NCBI GenBank assembly: GCA_016703645.1
Contig: JADJBR010000003.1
Coordinates: forward strand, 46,848 to 110,847
From: Zoogloea sp.
Lineage (GTDB): Bacteria > Pseudomonadota > Gammaproteobacteria > Burkholderiales > Rhodocyclaceae
Direction of reading: 5' to 3'
Length of the DNA: 64,000 nucleotides
In this document: piece after piece, positions 47,921-58,406 of the stretch
How positions within the stretch are numbered: the first letter of the stretch is position 1
Layout of the letters: the number at the start of each line of letters is the position of its first letter
Notes under the pieces: model-generated
What the model saw: the letters and a program-made list of their open reading frames with translations, nothing else
Databases searched by the model: none
What the model was told of the DNA's origin: nothing
Made by a program: the position numbers and the translations under genes

Positions 47921-48307
47921 ATGACAACCCGCAAGGATCAGGACGCCATCGAAGTCAAGGCCGTGGCGCGCTACATCGAGGAGCAATCCAGCATCGAGGC
48001 GAACCGTTACGTCTTCGCCTACCACATCACCATCCGCAACACCGGTCAGGTGCCGGCCCAGCTCGTCAGCCGGCACTGGATCATCACCGATGCGGAAGGT
48101 GCGGTGCAGGAGGTGGAAGGGGCTGGCGTAATCGGCAAGCAACCCCTGTTGCGACCGGGTGAACAATTCGAGTACACCAGCGGCTGCACCATTGCCACCC
48201 CGGTGGGTACCATGAAAGGCAGCTACCGCATGGTGGCCGAGGACGGCAGCCGCTTCGACGCACCGGTGCCGGAATTCACCCTCGCCATGCCCCGCACCCT
48301 GCACTAA
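47921..48307 (+). CDS. apaG: ApaG (Co2+/Mg2+ efflux-associated) protein
   Basis: Small FnIII-like beta-sandwich protein, 128 residues. It has the family motifs [46 protein letters not shown] and a closing [13 protein letters not shown] role in metal efflux has been described in enterobacteria. It is divergent from rpe, as in many betaproteobacteria. A hairpin-forming repeat follows its stop codon directly. Confidence 0.95.
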   Translation: MTTRKDQDAIEVKAVARYIEEQSSIEANRYVFAYHITIRNTGQVPAQLVSRHWIITDAEGAVQEVEGAGVIGKQPLLRPGEQFEYTSGCTIATPVGTMKGSYRMVAEDGSRFDAPVPEFTLAMPRTLH

Positions 48308-48428
48308 GAGGGAGTGAAGAAATCGTAGCGAGCGGTTCGAGTTCGCCCTGAGAAGCGCAGCCGTACAAAGGTACGGTGAGCATCGCAGGGGCAAAATCGG
48401 GTCGCGCAGCAGACTTATTCACACCCTC
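48308..48428. repeat. 121-bp imperfect palindrome (MITE/REP-like)
   Basis: The left 50 bases match the reverse complement of the right 50 bases with scattered mismatches, starting GAGGG at 48308 and ending CCCTC at 48428. The centre is the perfect CCGTAC-AAAG-GTACGG hairpin (48361-48376). No coding frame fits. It begins at the base after the apaG stop. The structure suggests a dispersed non-autonomous element, but no second copy was noticed in the window. Confidence 0.6.
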
Positions 48429-48480
48429 TGAGCACAGCCCCCGGCCCGCGGGCCGGGTGTGGCCTTCGCCCCGCCAGTGA

Positions 48481-49314
48481 TCAGCGGGCCGTGTGCCGCA
48501 GCAGACGCAGGCACTCGATGGTGGAGGCCAGATCCACCGCGCAGACGTCATCATCATTGCGGATGTACGGGTCAGCACCGGCCGCCAGCAGGGCCTCGAC
48601 AATCTCGGGGCGTCCGCTCGACGCGGCATACATCAGGCAGGTGGCCCCCACATCATTGCGGTTGTCCAGATCGATACCCGCCGCGACCAGCGCCCGGATG
48701 GCCGCCGGCTCCCGTGACACGCAGGCCAGCCACAGGGCATTGTTGCCGTCCCCGTTGCGCCGCGCGATATCCACGCCCGCGGCCAGCAACGCCTCGATCA
48801 GATCGGGACGACCGAGCAGCGCAGCCCGCATCAGGGGCGTCAATCCGTGCTCCCGGGCCTGATCCAGGTTGTCCCGTTCATAGCCGAATTCGTCCACGAA
48901 CGCACGCAGCGCCGGGGTGGCATCGGCAGGCAGCGCAGGCGTAACCCCCGCACCCTCTCCTGCCGCAAGTGCGGCCTCGAGGGGCTCGAAACCACCATCC
49001 ACGCTATAGACTTCCGCGTAGTGAAAGTCCGCAAACATCGTGGCATACACTTGGCTGGCGTTACCGTGATAGCAGTAGATGACCACGGGGGCCGCCCGCG
49101 GAACGCGCCCGAAGACATCGCCCAGGGCCGCCTCGGTGAGGTGCTGCGCCCCTTCCACGTGACGACGCTCGAAGCTGCCCCGATCACGCACATCGAACAG
49201 GGCCAGACCCGGCAACTGCCCGAGACGCGATCGGTAAATCAGATCGGCGGCCCGGCGGGGGTCAATACGCAGGAAACCACTGCGGTTGCGCGTGGGTGTG
49301 CGGGTATCGGTCAT
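48481..49314 (-). CDS. Rhodanese-ankyrin repeat protein
   Basis: Protein of 277 residues joining two modules. The N-terminal part (about 15-115) is a rhodanese-like domain (ALFDVRDRGSFERRHVEGA) with active-site loop VIYCYHGNASQ, where the Cys is kept but the loop has Asn-Ala in place of the usual basic/Gly residues. The C-terminal part (about 145-275) contains four ankyrin repeats, e.g. GLTPLMRAALLGRPDLIEAL. No signal peptide. It overlaps the SagB-type gene stop by 4 bases, so the two are translationally coupled. Confidence 0.88.
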   Translation of the reverse strand: MTDTRTPTRNRSGFLRIDPRRAADLIYRSRLGQLPGLALFDVRDRGSFERRHVEGAQHLTEAALGDVFGRVPRAAPVVIYCYHGNASQVYATMFADFHYAEVYSVDGGFEPLEAALAAGEGAGVTPALPADATPALRAFVDEFGYERDNLDQAREHGLTPLMRAALLGRPDLIEALLAAGVDIARRNGDGNNALWLACVSREPAAIRALVAAGIDLDNRNDVGATCLMYAASSGRPEIVEALLAAGADPYIRNDDDVCAVDLASTIECLRLLRHTAR

Positions 49315-50894
49315 GGCTGTGATCTCTCGGCAAGGGCCGGGTAGGCCGGCGTCGTTTCGATACGTTCATCGTCCACCGGCATGCCGATGGTGAAGTGATA
49401 GAGACTTTGAAAATCGGGGGTGGCGAGGGCGGCGGCCTCATGTACAGGGTCATCGAAGAAGCATCCGATGCCGGTACCACGCAAGCCCATGGCTTCCGCC
49501 TCCAGGTAGAGCAACTGGCCCAACAGGCCGGCTTCCCGCAGCAAATCCCGGTAGGCCGTGGGATGGGCGTCCACGAGCGGCGCGAAGGGCGCCAGCATGC
49601 CCACCGCCAGGCAGGCACTGGCGGCGATCTCCTGGTGGCAGTGCAGGCTGCGGGCCACCCGCCGTAGCTCAACCGGCTGCAGGGGCCGGAGACGCACCAG
49701 GCCATCAGGCCCCACCGACAAGGGTGTGCCACCCGCGGCTTGCAGCCCTTCAAGCAAAACCTTGCCCCAGGCGCCCCGGGGAAGCAGGTAAAGCCCCGCC
49801 TCCATCCCCTCCACCCGATGCACGAAGAGCAGCAGTGACAGCCGGGCATCGGCTTCGCCCTGGAGGATGCGGAGAAGACCGGCAAAAGGCTCCGTCCCCA
49901 TCCCATGATTCGGGTCGAAACGCTGCGCGCTGCGGCGGCCCAGAATGCGCCTGGCCGGCTGGACGGGCGGCAACGGGCCGGCAATGGGGGGCAGTGCGCA
50001 CCCATCAGGACGCCGGGTTGCCTCTGCCACTTCGGCAATGATCGGCCAGCGGAACATGGGGAATGGGTCGATGCACGTCGCCACACCCTGCCACTCCGCC
50101 CTTGCTGCAAGCGCTCGCAGGGCGGACGGTGCAAGGTCCGCCACGCCCTCCCCCAGATCCACGGCCAGCAGTATCTCCGCTTCCTCGTGGCTCACATCCG
50201 CCCGCCGGCCGGGAAAGTCGTCATCCCGGTCCACACCCAACAGGGCCGCCAGGGTCTCCGTACCGATCCGCCCCTGCTCCACCGGCTGCCAGCCCAGCAG
50301 GGCAGCCGCGTAGCGCAGGGCGCCCACGGCATGGCCCGTATCTAGCTGGCAATAGCGGAATGCCCGTTCGCCATACTTCCAGGCCTCGCGCCACATCACG
50401 GTGCTCAGGCCGATCGCCAGTGCCGGCCCCGGGGCAAACGGCTGTACATGGCGCGCGCGCAGCTCCAGCGCATGCTGGTCCGGCAGGTAGTGGTAAAGCC
50501 CGTCGGCCAGCCCCGTCACACCCGCAAGCAGCACATAGGCCTCCACCGGATGCAGGTTGCCACTGGAAGGGTTGGCCCGCACAGCCCAGCGGTCCGGCCC
50601 CAGGGACTTCCAGGCGGTCAGGCCGAAGGAAAGATGCAGGAGCGCCCCCAAGCTTGCCAGATCCGCCACTGCCGGGCAGGCCGGCGCCTGTGCAAGGGAC
50701 TCGGCACGGGCCAGGGGCAGGGCAAATGCCGGCGCACCCGAAAAACGCCGAAAGGGCTCGGGCCGGGCATCCCAATCGAGGGTTGTGGGGCCGGCCGCGT
50801 AGGCCGCGAAGCGATGCTTGGTCCGCTGCTGATAGATCTCCACCACCTTCCCGGCGGGGAGTGTGTCGGCGGACGGGACAGGCGATGAGGACAT
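49311..50894 (-). CDS. SagB/ThcOx-type dehydrogenase with two nitroreductase folds
   Basis: FMN-dependent oxidoreductase-like protein, 527 residues, carrying two nitroreductase-like halves. The first has the FMN-binding signature RANPSSGNLHPVEAYVLL and the second has RRSAQRFDPNHGMG, EIAASACLAVGMLAPF, and a closing GLRGTGIGCFFDDPVHEA typical of SagB-like proteins. Members with short length catalyse azoline oxidation in peptide modification, but no precursor peptide or cyclodehydratase is nearby. The start at 50894 is a guess; no good ribosome-binding site is seen. Coupled to the ankyrin-rhodanese gene. Confidence 0.82.
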   Translation of the reverse strand: MSSSPVPSADTLPAGKVVEIYQQRTKHRFAAYAAGPTTLDWDARPEPFRRFSGAPAFALPLARAESLAQAPACPAVADLASLGALLHLSFGLTAWKSLGPDRWAVRANPSSGNLHPVEAYVLLAGVTGLADGLYHYLPDQHALELRARHVQPFAPGPALAIGLSTVMWREAWKYGERAFRYCQLDTGHAVGALRYAAALLGWQPVEQGRIGTETLAALLGVDRDDDFPGRRADVSHEEAEILLAVDLGEGVADLAPSALRALAARAEWQGVATCIDPFPMFRWPIIAEVAEATRRPDGCALPPIAGPLPPVQPARRILGRRSAQRFDPNHGMGTEPFAGLLRILQGEADARLSLLLFVHRVEGMEAGLYLLPRGAWGKVLLEGLQAAGGTPLSVGPDGLVRLRPLQPVELRRVARSLHCHQEIAASACLAVGMLAPFAPLVDAHPTAYRDLLREAGLLGQLLYLEAEAMGLRGTGIGCFFDDPVHEAAALATPDFQSLYHFTIGMPVDDERIETTPAYPALAERSQP

Positions 50895-51107
50895 GATTCG
50901 AACGGTGAGAGTGTGAAGCCTGCGAAGCAAGATCAGCGCCTACCCTGCCGGTGAGGCCCGGAGAACGCCGCAACCCGCGGCACGACCGGCTTGCCGCCCT
51001 TCCGTCCGGACCGCCCCCGCCTGGCCACGCTGACACGTTTGTCGGCTTGCAAACACAACTTGAGGAGCGGCCCATCAGAAAAACATTCAAAAAATATGAA
51101 AGCCCTA

Positions 51108-51134
51108 CAAAGAATCCGATTCGCATGCCGATAA
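51108..51134 (+). promoter_or_regulatory. Candidate sigma-28 (FliA) promoter of the chemoreceptor
   Basis: GCCGATAA (51127-51134) is an exact match to the -10 element of flagellar sigma-28. Eleven bases upstream lies CAAAGAAT (51108-51115), matching the -35 TAAAGTTT in five of eight positions. It lies 88 bases before the chemoreceptor start. The rest of the 327-bp gap 50895-51221 shows no gene. Confidence 0.6.
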
Positions 51135-51221
51135 TGCTTGCGCGGAACAACACCTGACATCCAGCGGCGAACCCGCCCGGACATTGCGCCGGCTCGCCAG
51201 CTAGAGGAACCGAGCACACCC

Positions 51222-52370
51222 ATGTGGATCAATCGCAAGCAATACGAACAACTCCAATCCGACCTCCACGCCGCCACCGCCCGCGAGCAGGCCTTGCAGA
51301 GCGAAATCGCCACGCTACGCAGCGAAGCGGCCGCACAACAAGCAGCCCAGTCCGAAAGGCAGCGCCACTGCGACCACCTTTTGGCCGTGGTGCAGCGTAT
51401 GGCCGAGTTCGGCAACTCCCTCTCGGGTGCCCAGGGCAGCCTGGGCGAGATGGCCGGCATTCTGCGTGACGAGAAGCTCAAGGCCGTTGAAGCCGCCCAT
51501 GTGTCCCAGACCAGCGGCCAGGCCACCACCGAGATCGCCGAGAACCTGCAGCGTCTGGCCGTCGAATCCGGAAACTCGGCCCGCGAGGTGGATACCCTGG
51601 CCCAGCGTGCCGACGAGATCGGCACCATCGTCAAGCTCATTCACGGTGTTGCCGACCAGACCAACCTGTTGGCGCTCAACGCGGCCATCGAGGCGGCCCG
51701 GGCCGGCGAAGCCGGGCGTGGCTTTGCCGTGGTGGCGGACGAAGTGCGCAAGCTGGCCGAACGCACCTCCACCGCCACCGCCGAAATCTCCACCCTGGTC
51801 AGCCGCATCCGCGAAGACTCCACCCGCGCCCGCAACAGCATGGAAAGCCTGGCCCAGGTGGCGGGACGCTTCAGCGAACGGGGCCAGAAGGCCACCGAAG
51901 ACATGAAGCTGCTGATGGCCCTCTCGGGCAACATGGAAGGCGTGATTGCCGGCAGCGCCATGAAGAGCTTCGTGGAAGTCGCCAAGATCGACCACATCGT
52001 CTTCAAGTTCCGGATCTATCTGGCGGTGTTCGGTCTCCTCGACCTCAAGCCCGCGGAAGTCTCCACCCACACGACCTGTCGCCTCGGCAAGTGGTACTAC
52101 GAGGGCGAAGGGCAGGCCTGTTTCAGCCGCATGCCCGGCTACCGGGAGATCGAGCCACCCCACGTGGAAGTCCACCGCGCTGGCGTTCAGGCCCTGGAAG
52201 CCCTCGCCACCAACGACATGGCCGGCGTGCTGCGCTACCTGGACAGCATGGAGAGCGCATCCATGCGCGTACTCGAGAACCTCCAGCGCATGGGGCAAGC
52301 GGCGATGAGCGACCCTTCAGCCCTGTGCACCGCTGGCGATGGGCACAGCCACGACCACCACCATCACTGA
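51222..52370 (+). CDS. Soluble methyl-accepting chemotaxis protein with CZB domain
   Basis: Cytoplasmic chemoreceptor of 382 residues with no membrane segment. An N-terminal coiled coil is followed by the signalling domain hairpin with [21 protein letters not shown]-like core ([18 protein letters not shown]) and then a zinc-binding CZB domain: His in [13 protein letters not shown], Cys in [14 protein letters not shown], and His in [13 protein letters not shown]. The C-terminus is His-rich (GHSHDHHHH). Such domains sense zinc or oxidants such as hypochlorous acid. The start at 51222 has GAGGA upstream. Confidence 0.9.
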   Translation: MWINRKQYEQLQSDLHAATAREQALQSEIATLRSEAAAQQAAQSERQRHCDHLLAVVQRMAEFGNSLSGAQGSLGEMAGILRDEKLKAVEAAHVSQTSGQATTEIAENLQRLAVESGNSAREVDTLAQRADEIGTIVKLIHGVADQTNLLALNAAIEAARAGEAGRGFAVVADEVRKLAERTSTATAEISTLVSRIREDSTRARNSMESLAQVAGRFSERGQKATEDMKLLMALSGNMEGVIAGSAMKSFVEVAKIDHIVFKFRIYLAVFGLLDLKPAEVSTHTTCRLGKWYYEGEGQACFSRMPGYREIEPPHVEVHRAGVQALEALATNDMAGVLRYLDSMESASMRVLENLQRMGQAAMSDPSALCTAGDGHSHDHHHH

Positions 52371-52441
52371 AACCGCCGGGCCGGCCCCCATCGCCGGCCC
52401 GCATTGACTCCCCCGCCCCGGCCGCCCAGAATCGGGGCGCC

Positions 52442-53083
52442 ATGCCAAGCCTCGACACCCTCCTCGCCTTTCTCGGCATCTCCATCCTCATCACCCTTGC
52501 GCCCGGCCCCGACAACCTGATGGTCATCGGCCGGAGCCTGGCCCGTGGACAGCGCGCCGGCCTGGCCTTCGGCCTCGGCTGTGCGGCCGGCTGCGTGACC
52601 CACATCGCCTGGGCGAGCCTTGGGGTTGCCGCCCTGGTGCGGGCCTCAAGCGGGCTGTTCCTGGCCATCAAGCTGGCCGGTGCGGCGTGGCTACTGTGGC
52701 TCGGCATCCAGGCCCTGCGCAGCGGTGGCAGCCTCACGCCCGCCGCGGGTGGGGCGCCCCGCTCCGGCCTGCAGGATTTTCGTCAGGGCTTCGTGGCCAA
52801 TGCGCTGAACCCCAAGGTGGGTCTGTTCTTCCTGGCCTTCCTGCCCCAGTTCGCCGATCCGGCCCGGGGCCTGGTCAGCCTGCAGATGCTCGTCCTCGGC
52901 CTCGTCTTCGCCGCCCAGACCATCCTGATCTTCGGCGCCATGGCCCTCGCCGCTGGCCATCTGGGGCGGCTGCTGGCCCGCCGCCCGGGCATGGGCCCCT
53001 GGCTGGACCGCCTGTGCGGCCTGCTGTTCATCGGACTCGCCGCCCATCTGGCCGGCGACAGCCTCACCCCCAACAAGCACTGA
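52442..53083 (+). CDS. LysE/RhtB-family amino-acid exporter
   Basis: Predicted inner-membrane exporter of 213 residues with six hydrophobic segments. Signature near the start: ITLAPGPDNLMVIGRSLARG, followed by GLGCAAGCVTHIAWASLG and GFVANALNPKVGLFFLAFLPQF. Substrate not predictable. It is followed 22 bases later by the ABC transporter gene. Confidence 0.88.
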   Translation: MPSLDTLLAFLGISILITLAPGPDNLMVIGRSLARGQRAGLAFGLGCAAGCVTHIAWASLGVAALVRASSGLFLAIKLAGAAWLLWLGIQALRSGGSLTPAAGGAPRSGLQDFRQGFVANALNPKVGLFFLAFLPQFADPARGLVSLQMLVLGLVFAAQTILIFGAMALAAGHLGRLLARRPGMGPWLDRLCGLLFIGLAAHLAGDSLTPNKH

Positions 53084-53105
53084 ACAAGAACAGAGAAAGA
53101 AGCCC

Positions 53106-54920
<1,815 letters not shown>

Positions 54921-54983
54921 CCCCCGGGCCGTGCCTGCAGGGCAACATCACCGGCCGCCCAAGCTCACCAGCAAGGATCCACC

Positions 54984-55979
54984 ATGCCGAATCCGGATCA
55001 CCTCTCCCTCCTCGACCAGGGCCGCGACACCTGGAACGCCTGGCGCCGGGCCAACCCCGACCTGCCGCCCCAGTTGCGCAGCGCCCGCCTGGAGGGCCGC
55101 GACCTGTCCGGCTTCGACCTCCACGATGCCTACCTCCGCCGGGCCCACCTGAAAGGCGCACGCCTCGACGGTTGCAAGCTGCGCGAAGCCAACCTGAGCG
55201 GTACCGACCTGGAGGGCGCCTCCATGGTGAAAGCCGAAATGGCCGGCGCCAACCTGCGGGCCGCCAAGATGCGAGGCGCCGACCTGAGCGAGGCCGACCT
55301 CAAAAGCGCCATCCTCGTCAGCACCGACCTGAGCCACGCCAAACTCAACGGCGCCCAGGTGTACGGCATCGCCGCCTGGGAAGTCACTCTGGAGGGCGCC
55401 GAACAGCGCGACCTGCTGGTCACCCGCCCTGACCAGCCGCGCATCACCACCGACGATCTGGAAGTGGCCCAGTTCATCTACGTGCTGCTCAACCATCGCA
55501 AACTGCGCGACGTCTTCAACACCACCACCCAGCGCAGCGTGCTCATCCTGGGGCGCTTCGGCGGCGGCGGGCTGGACGTGCTGCGAGCGGTTGCCGACAG
55601 CCTGCGCCAGCAGGGCCTGATCCCCATCATTTTTGACTTCGAACGGCCCCGGCAACGCAACTACACGGAAACTGTGATCACCCTGGCGGGCCTGTGCAGC
55701 TTTGTCATCGTGGACCTCAGCGGCCCGTCGGTGCCCCAGGAACTGCAGGCCATCGTTGCCGCCACCCTGCGCATGCCGCTGGTCCCCATCGTGGAGGAAG
55801 GCCGCAACCCGGCCGCCATGCTGGCCGACTTCCAGGAACTGGACTACTTCCTCGGCCCGCCGATCCGCTTCAGCAGCATTTCGGCTCTGGTTGCGCAGAT
55901 CCCCGAAAGGGCCGTCGCCCCCGCCCAGGCCTGGCTGGCGCAGCGCAGGAACCGGCTGAAGACCATTGACGGGGGCTGA
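54984..55979 (+). CDS. Pentapeptide-repeat protein with C-terminal TIR-like alpha/beta domain
   Basis: Protein of 331 residues. Residues ~30-135 are about 20 pentapeptide units (LEGRDLSGFDLHDAYLRRAH and similar), folding as a right-handed beta-helix. The C-terminal ~155 residues form an alpha/beta domain: RSVLILGRFGGGGLDVLRAV, PIIFDFERPRQRNYTETVIT, and SFVIVDLSGPSVPQELQAIV, resembling TIR-like nucleotide-binding domains. No signal peptide or membrane segment. It follows the ABC transporter by 63 bases. A signalling, NAD-processing or defence role is possible but unproven. Confidence 0.78.
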   Translation: MPNPDHLSLLDQGRDTWNAWRRANPDLPPQLRSARLEGRDLSGFDLHDAYLRRAHLKGARLDGCKLREANLSGTDLEGASMVKAEMAGANLRAAKMRGADLSEADLKSAILVSTDLSHAKLNGAQVYGIAAWEVTLEGAEQRDLLVTRPDQPRITTDDLEVAQFIYVLLNHRKLRDVFNTTTQRSVLILGRFGGGGLDVLRAVADSLRQQGLIPIIFDFERPRQRNYTETVITLAGLCSFVIVDLSGPSVPQELQAIVAATLRMPLVPIVEEGRNPAAMLADFQELDYFLGPPIRFSSISALVAQIPERAVAPAQAWLAQRRNRLKTIDGG

Positions 55980-56046
55980 TTCACCGAAACGTAACAGTTG
56001 TTGAGTAGGGTTCCGCGGTTAAGTCCACCCCTCAAGGAATCCATCC

Positions 56047-57468
56047 ATGTTCGCCAAACGCCTTCTTGCCGTCCTCGTGCCGGCCACCCTCGTCCTGCCC
56101 CTGGCCACCTCTGCCCACGCCGGCGTCTCCCTGATCGGCATCGGCCAGATCAGTGGCTCAGACCTCTCGGGCCTCAACGGCACCCTCGAAAACGGCGCCC
56201 CCGCCAACACCCTCGGCGGGCTCGGCTCTGCCATCGCCTGGGCCGGTGGTGACACCTTCCTGCTGACCCCCGACCGCGGCCCCAATGCCAGCGCCTGGAA
56301 CAGCAGCGTCGACAACACCACCAGCTGGATCCCGCGCTTCCAGACCCTGAACCTGGGCCTCGGCACCACCACCTTCAGCGCCGGCAGCATCGCCACCCTC
56401 ACCCCGGTGCTCAACGCCACCACGCTGTTGTCCAGCAGCGCAGCCCTCAACTACGGCACCGCGCCGGTGCTCACCGGCAGCAACGGCGAGCACTACTTCA
56501 CCGGCCGCTCCGATGCCTTCGCCACCGGCACCTCCACCAACCCGGACAACGCCCGCCTCGACCTGGAAGGCATCCGCGTCGCCGCCGATGGCAAGAGCGT
56601 GTACATCTCCGACGAATACGGCCCCTACATCTACCGCTTCGACCGCAGCACCGGCGAACGCACCGGCGTGATCACCCTGCCGGAGAAGTTTGCCGCCACC
56701 ACCCCGGCCGCCACCGAAGCCGCCGAGATCGCCGCCAACACCAGCGGCCGCGTCACCAACAAGGGCATGGAAGGCCTCGCCATCACCCCCGACGGCAAGA
56801 CCCTGGTCGGCGTCATGCAAAGCCCCCTGGCCCAGGACGGAGGCACCGCCGCCAGCACCGTGCGCATCGTCACCATCGACTTGGCCACCGGCAAGGTCAC
56901 CCACGAATACGCCTACCAGCTCGACAACATCGGCACCCCCGCCAAGCCCAAGTACGGCACCATCAGCGAAATCGTCGCCATCAACGACCACGAGTTCATC
57001 ATTGATGAGCGCGATGGCAAGGGCCTCGGCGACGACTCCAAGGCTGTCCAGAAAAAGCTCTACACCATCAACCTGAGCGGCGCCCAGGACGTGAGCAACG
57101 ACACCGGCGCCGCCGCCCTCGCCGGCAAGGCCGTCACCAAGACCCTGTTCGTCGACCTGGTCGCACTGCTCAAGGCCAACGGCTACACCGACCGGACCAT
57201 CCCCGCCAAGATCGAAGGCCTCGCCTTCGGCCCCGACGTGTGGGTGGACGGTGTGCTCCAGCACAGCCTCATCGTGGTGAATGACAACGACTTCCTCGAC
57301 ACCGCGGACGTCAATGGCACCCCCACCGCCAACCCCAACCAGTTCTTCGTACTGGGCATCACCGACGACGTCCTCGCCAGCTTCCAGGCCCAGCAGATCC
57401 CCGAACCCGCCACCCTCGCCCTGGCGGCCCTGGGGCTGACGGGCTTCATGCTGCGTCGCCGGAAGTAA
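56047..57468 (+). CDS. PEP-CTERM esterase-like/phytase-like exported protein
   Basis: Exported 473-residue protein. It begins with a signal peptide (MFAKRLLAVLVPATLVLPLA) and carries the esterase-like phytase domain: GLGSAIAWAGGDTFLLTPDRG, LEGIRVAADGKSVYISDEYGP and KGMEGLAITPDGKTLVGVMQ. The C-terminus IPEPATLALAALGLTGFMLR followed by RRK is a PEP-CTERM sorting signal, processed by an exosortase elsewhere in the genome. The product is probably periplasmic/extracellular and may hydrolyse phosphoesters. A hairpin (57483-57515) follows. Confidence 0.88.
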   Translation: MFAKRLLAVLVPATLVLPLATSAHAGVSLIGIGQISGSDLSGLNGTLENGAPANTLGGLGSAIAWAGGDTFLLTPDRGPNASAWNSSVDNTTSWIPRFQTLNLGLGTTTFSAGSIATLTPVLNATTLLSSSAALNYGTAPVLTGSNGEHYFTGRSDAFATGTSTNPDNARLDLEGIRVAADGKSVYISDEYGPYIYRFDRSTGERTGVITLPEKFAATTPAATEAAEIAANTSGRVTNKGMEGLAITPDGKTLVGVMQSPLAQDGGTAASTVRIVTIDLATGKVTHEYAYQLDNIGTPAKPKYGTISEIVAINDHEFIIDERDGKGLGDDSKAVQKKLYTINLSGAQDVSNDTGAAALAGKAVTKTLFVDLVALLKANGYTDRTIPAKIEGLAFGPDVWVDGVLQHSLIVVNDNDFLDTADVNGTPTANPNQFFVLGITDDVLASFQAQQIPEPATLALAALGLTGFMLRRRK

Positions 57469-57482
57469 GCACCGCACTGGAT

Positions 57483-57515
57483 GGCCCTCCCCGCCCGTCC
57501 GGGCGGGTGAGGGCC
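57483..57515. terminator. Hairpin after the PEP-CTERM gene
   Basis: A long stem, GGCCCTC-CCCGCCC paired with GGGCGGG-(T)-GAGGGCC, lies 15 bases past the stop. There is no U-run, so it may be a bidirectional mRNA-end structure rather than a classical terminator. It is shared with the convergent LprI-like gene. Confidence 0.55.
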
Positions 57516-57522
57516 GCATCCC

Positions 57523-57918
57523 CTAAGGCTTGCCAAAGCCCTCCAGCTCCCGCGCGCGAGCCGCGGTCACCGCCAGGAAACAGTGATTGGCCTCCACCCG
57601 GGCCATCGAGCCACCCTCCGGGTCGGCATAAAAGCGACAGTTGGCCTCACGAAACTTGAGCCACAGCCGCTGCACCCCCTGCAGCTCATCCCGCCGCGCC
57701 ACCGGCAGATCCGCCATCACCGCCTTGTAGGCCTTGTTCAAGCGCACGTCCTGGCGCTTCACCTCCGCGTCAATGCACTCGACCATGCTCTGGGTCACCC
57801 CACCCGCCTTGTCCATGCAGGTCGAAAACGAACGGGAAAAGCCGCCGTCATCCGCCTTCACACCAATTGCCGCCCCAATCAAAACCAGCCCCACCATCCA
57901 CGCCCTGCGCCTTCTCAC
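57523..57918 (-). CDS. LprI-like (DUF1311) exported protein
   Basis: Small exported protein of 131 residues of the lysozyme-inhibitor LprI N-terminal domain type. The GTG at 57918 is chosen: an AGGGAGA lies just upstream and it yields a signal peptide (VRRRRAWMVGLVLIGAAIGVKA). The mature part has conserved features STCMDKAGGVTQSMVECIDA, LNKAYKAVM and LWLKFREANCRFYADPEGG with paired cysteines. Inhibition of lysozyme is known only for some relatives. Confidence 0.8.
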   Translation of the reverse strand: MRRRRAWMVGLVLIGAAIGVKADDGGFSRSFSTCMDKAGGVTQSMVECIDAEVKRQDVRLNKAYKAVMADLPVARRDELQGVQRLWLKFREANCRFYADPEGGSMARVEANHCFLAVTAARARELEGFGKP

Positions 57919-57958
57919 ATTGCTCTCCCTTTGAAAAAGCCCGGAGCGACAAGCCAGC

Positions 57959-58279
57959 TCATGGCGACACCCCGCGGCCCCGCCAGCGTACCAGCCCCAG
58001 GGCAACCACCCACGCCAGCCCCAGCCAGAAGGCCGCAATGAAGCACCAGCCGAAAGCCGTTGGCGCACACCACCCCCAACCACAGGCCCCGTCATTCACC
58101 AGCAAACCCGGCACCCCAAGGGTGTGAAAGAGATAGACCGACAGATAAGGCAGCGCCACCAGCACCCCGACGGGGCTATCGAGATAGGACGGCCAGAGAA
58201 AGGCGGGTGACAGAACGAGGAGATAGGCGCCGACGAGGAAGGCGAAGACGGCGATGGGGCGGCGGAAGTGATGGGTCAC
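57959..58279 (-). CDS. Hypothetical membrane protein
   Basis: Small 106-residue protein with about three hydrophobic segments (residues ~9-27, ~36-57 and ~75-97). It ends in LVRWRGRGVSP and has no recognised domain. It lies 40 bases upstream of the LprI-like gene on the same strand, so the two may form an operon. The start at 58279 is the first ATG; no function can be proposed. Confidence 0.5.
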   Translation of the reverse strand: MTHHFRRPIAVFAFLVGAYLLVLSPAFLWPSYLDSPVGVLVALPYLSVYLFHTLGVPGLLVNDGACGWGWCAPTAFGWCFIAAFWLGLAWVVALGLVRWRGRGVSP

Positions 58280-58406
58280 TGGAGCCTCGTACTGAAAGGG
58301 CCATGCTCAACTTACACAGATCGCCCAGCCATGAAGGAATCGGGTGATCAGTCGGACGAATAGGCGAATCGAACGATGAACCATCGTGACGAATAACCTC
58401 GGACCC

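Noticed and set aside
55980-56046. Possible Pho-box-like sequence before the phytase-like gene
   Set aside because: Only a weak match (TGTTAC... on the minus strand) with no second half-site at the right spacing.
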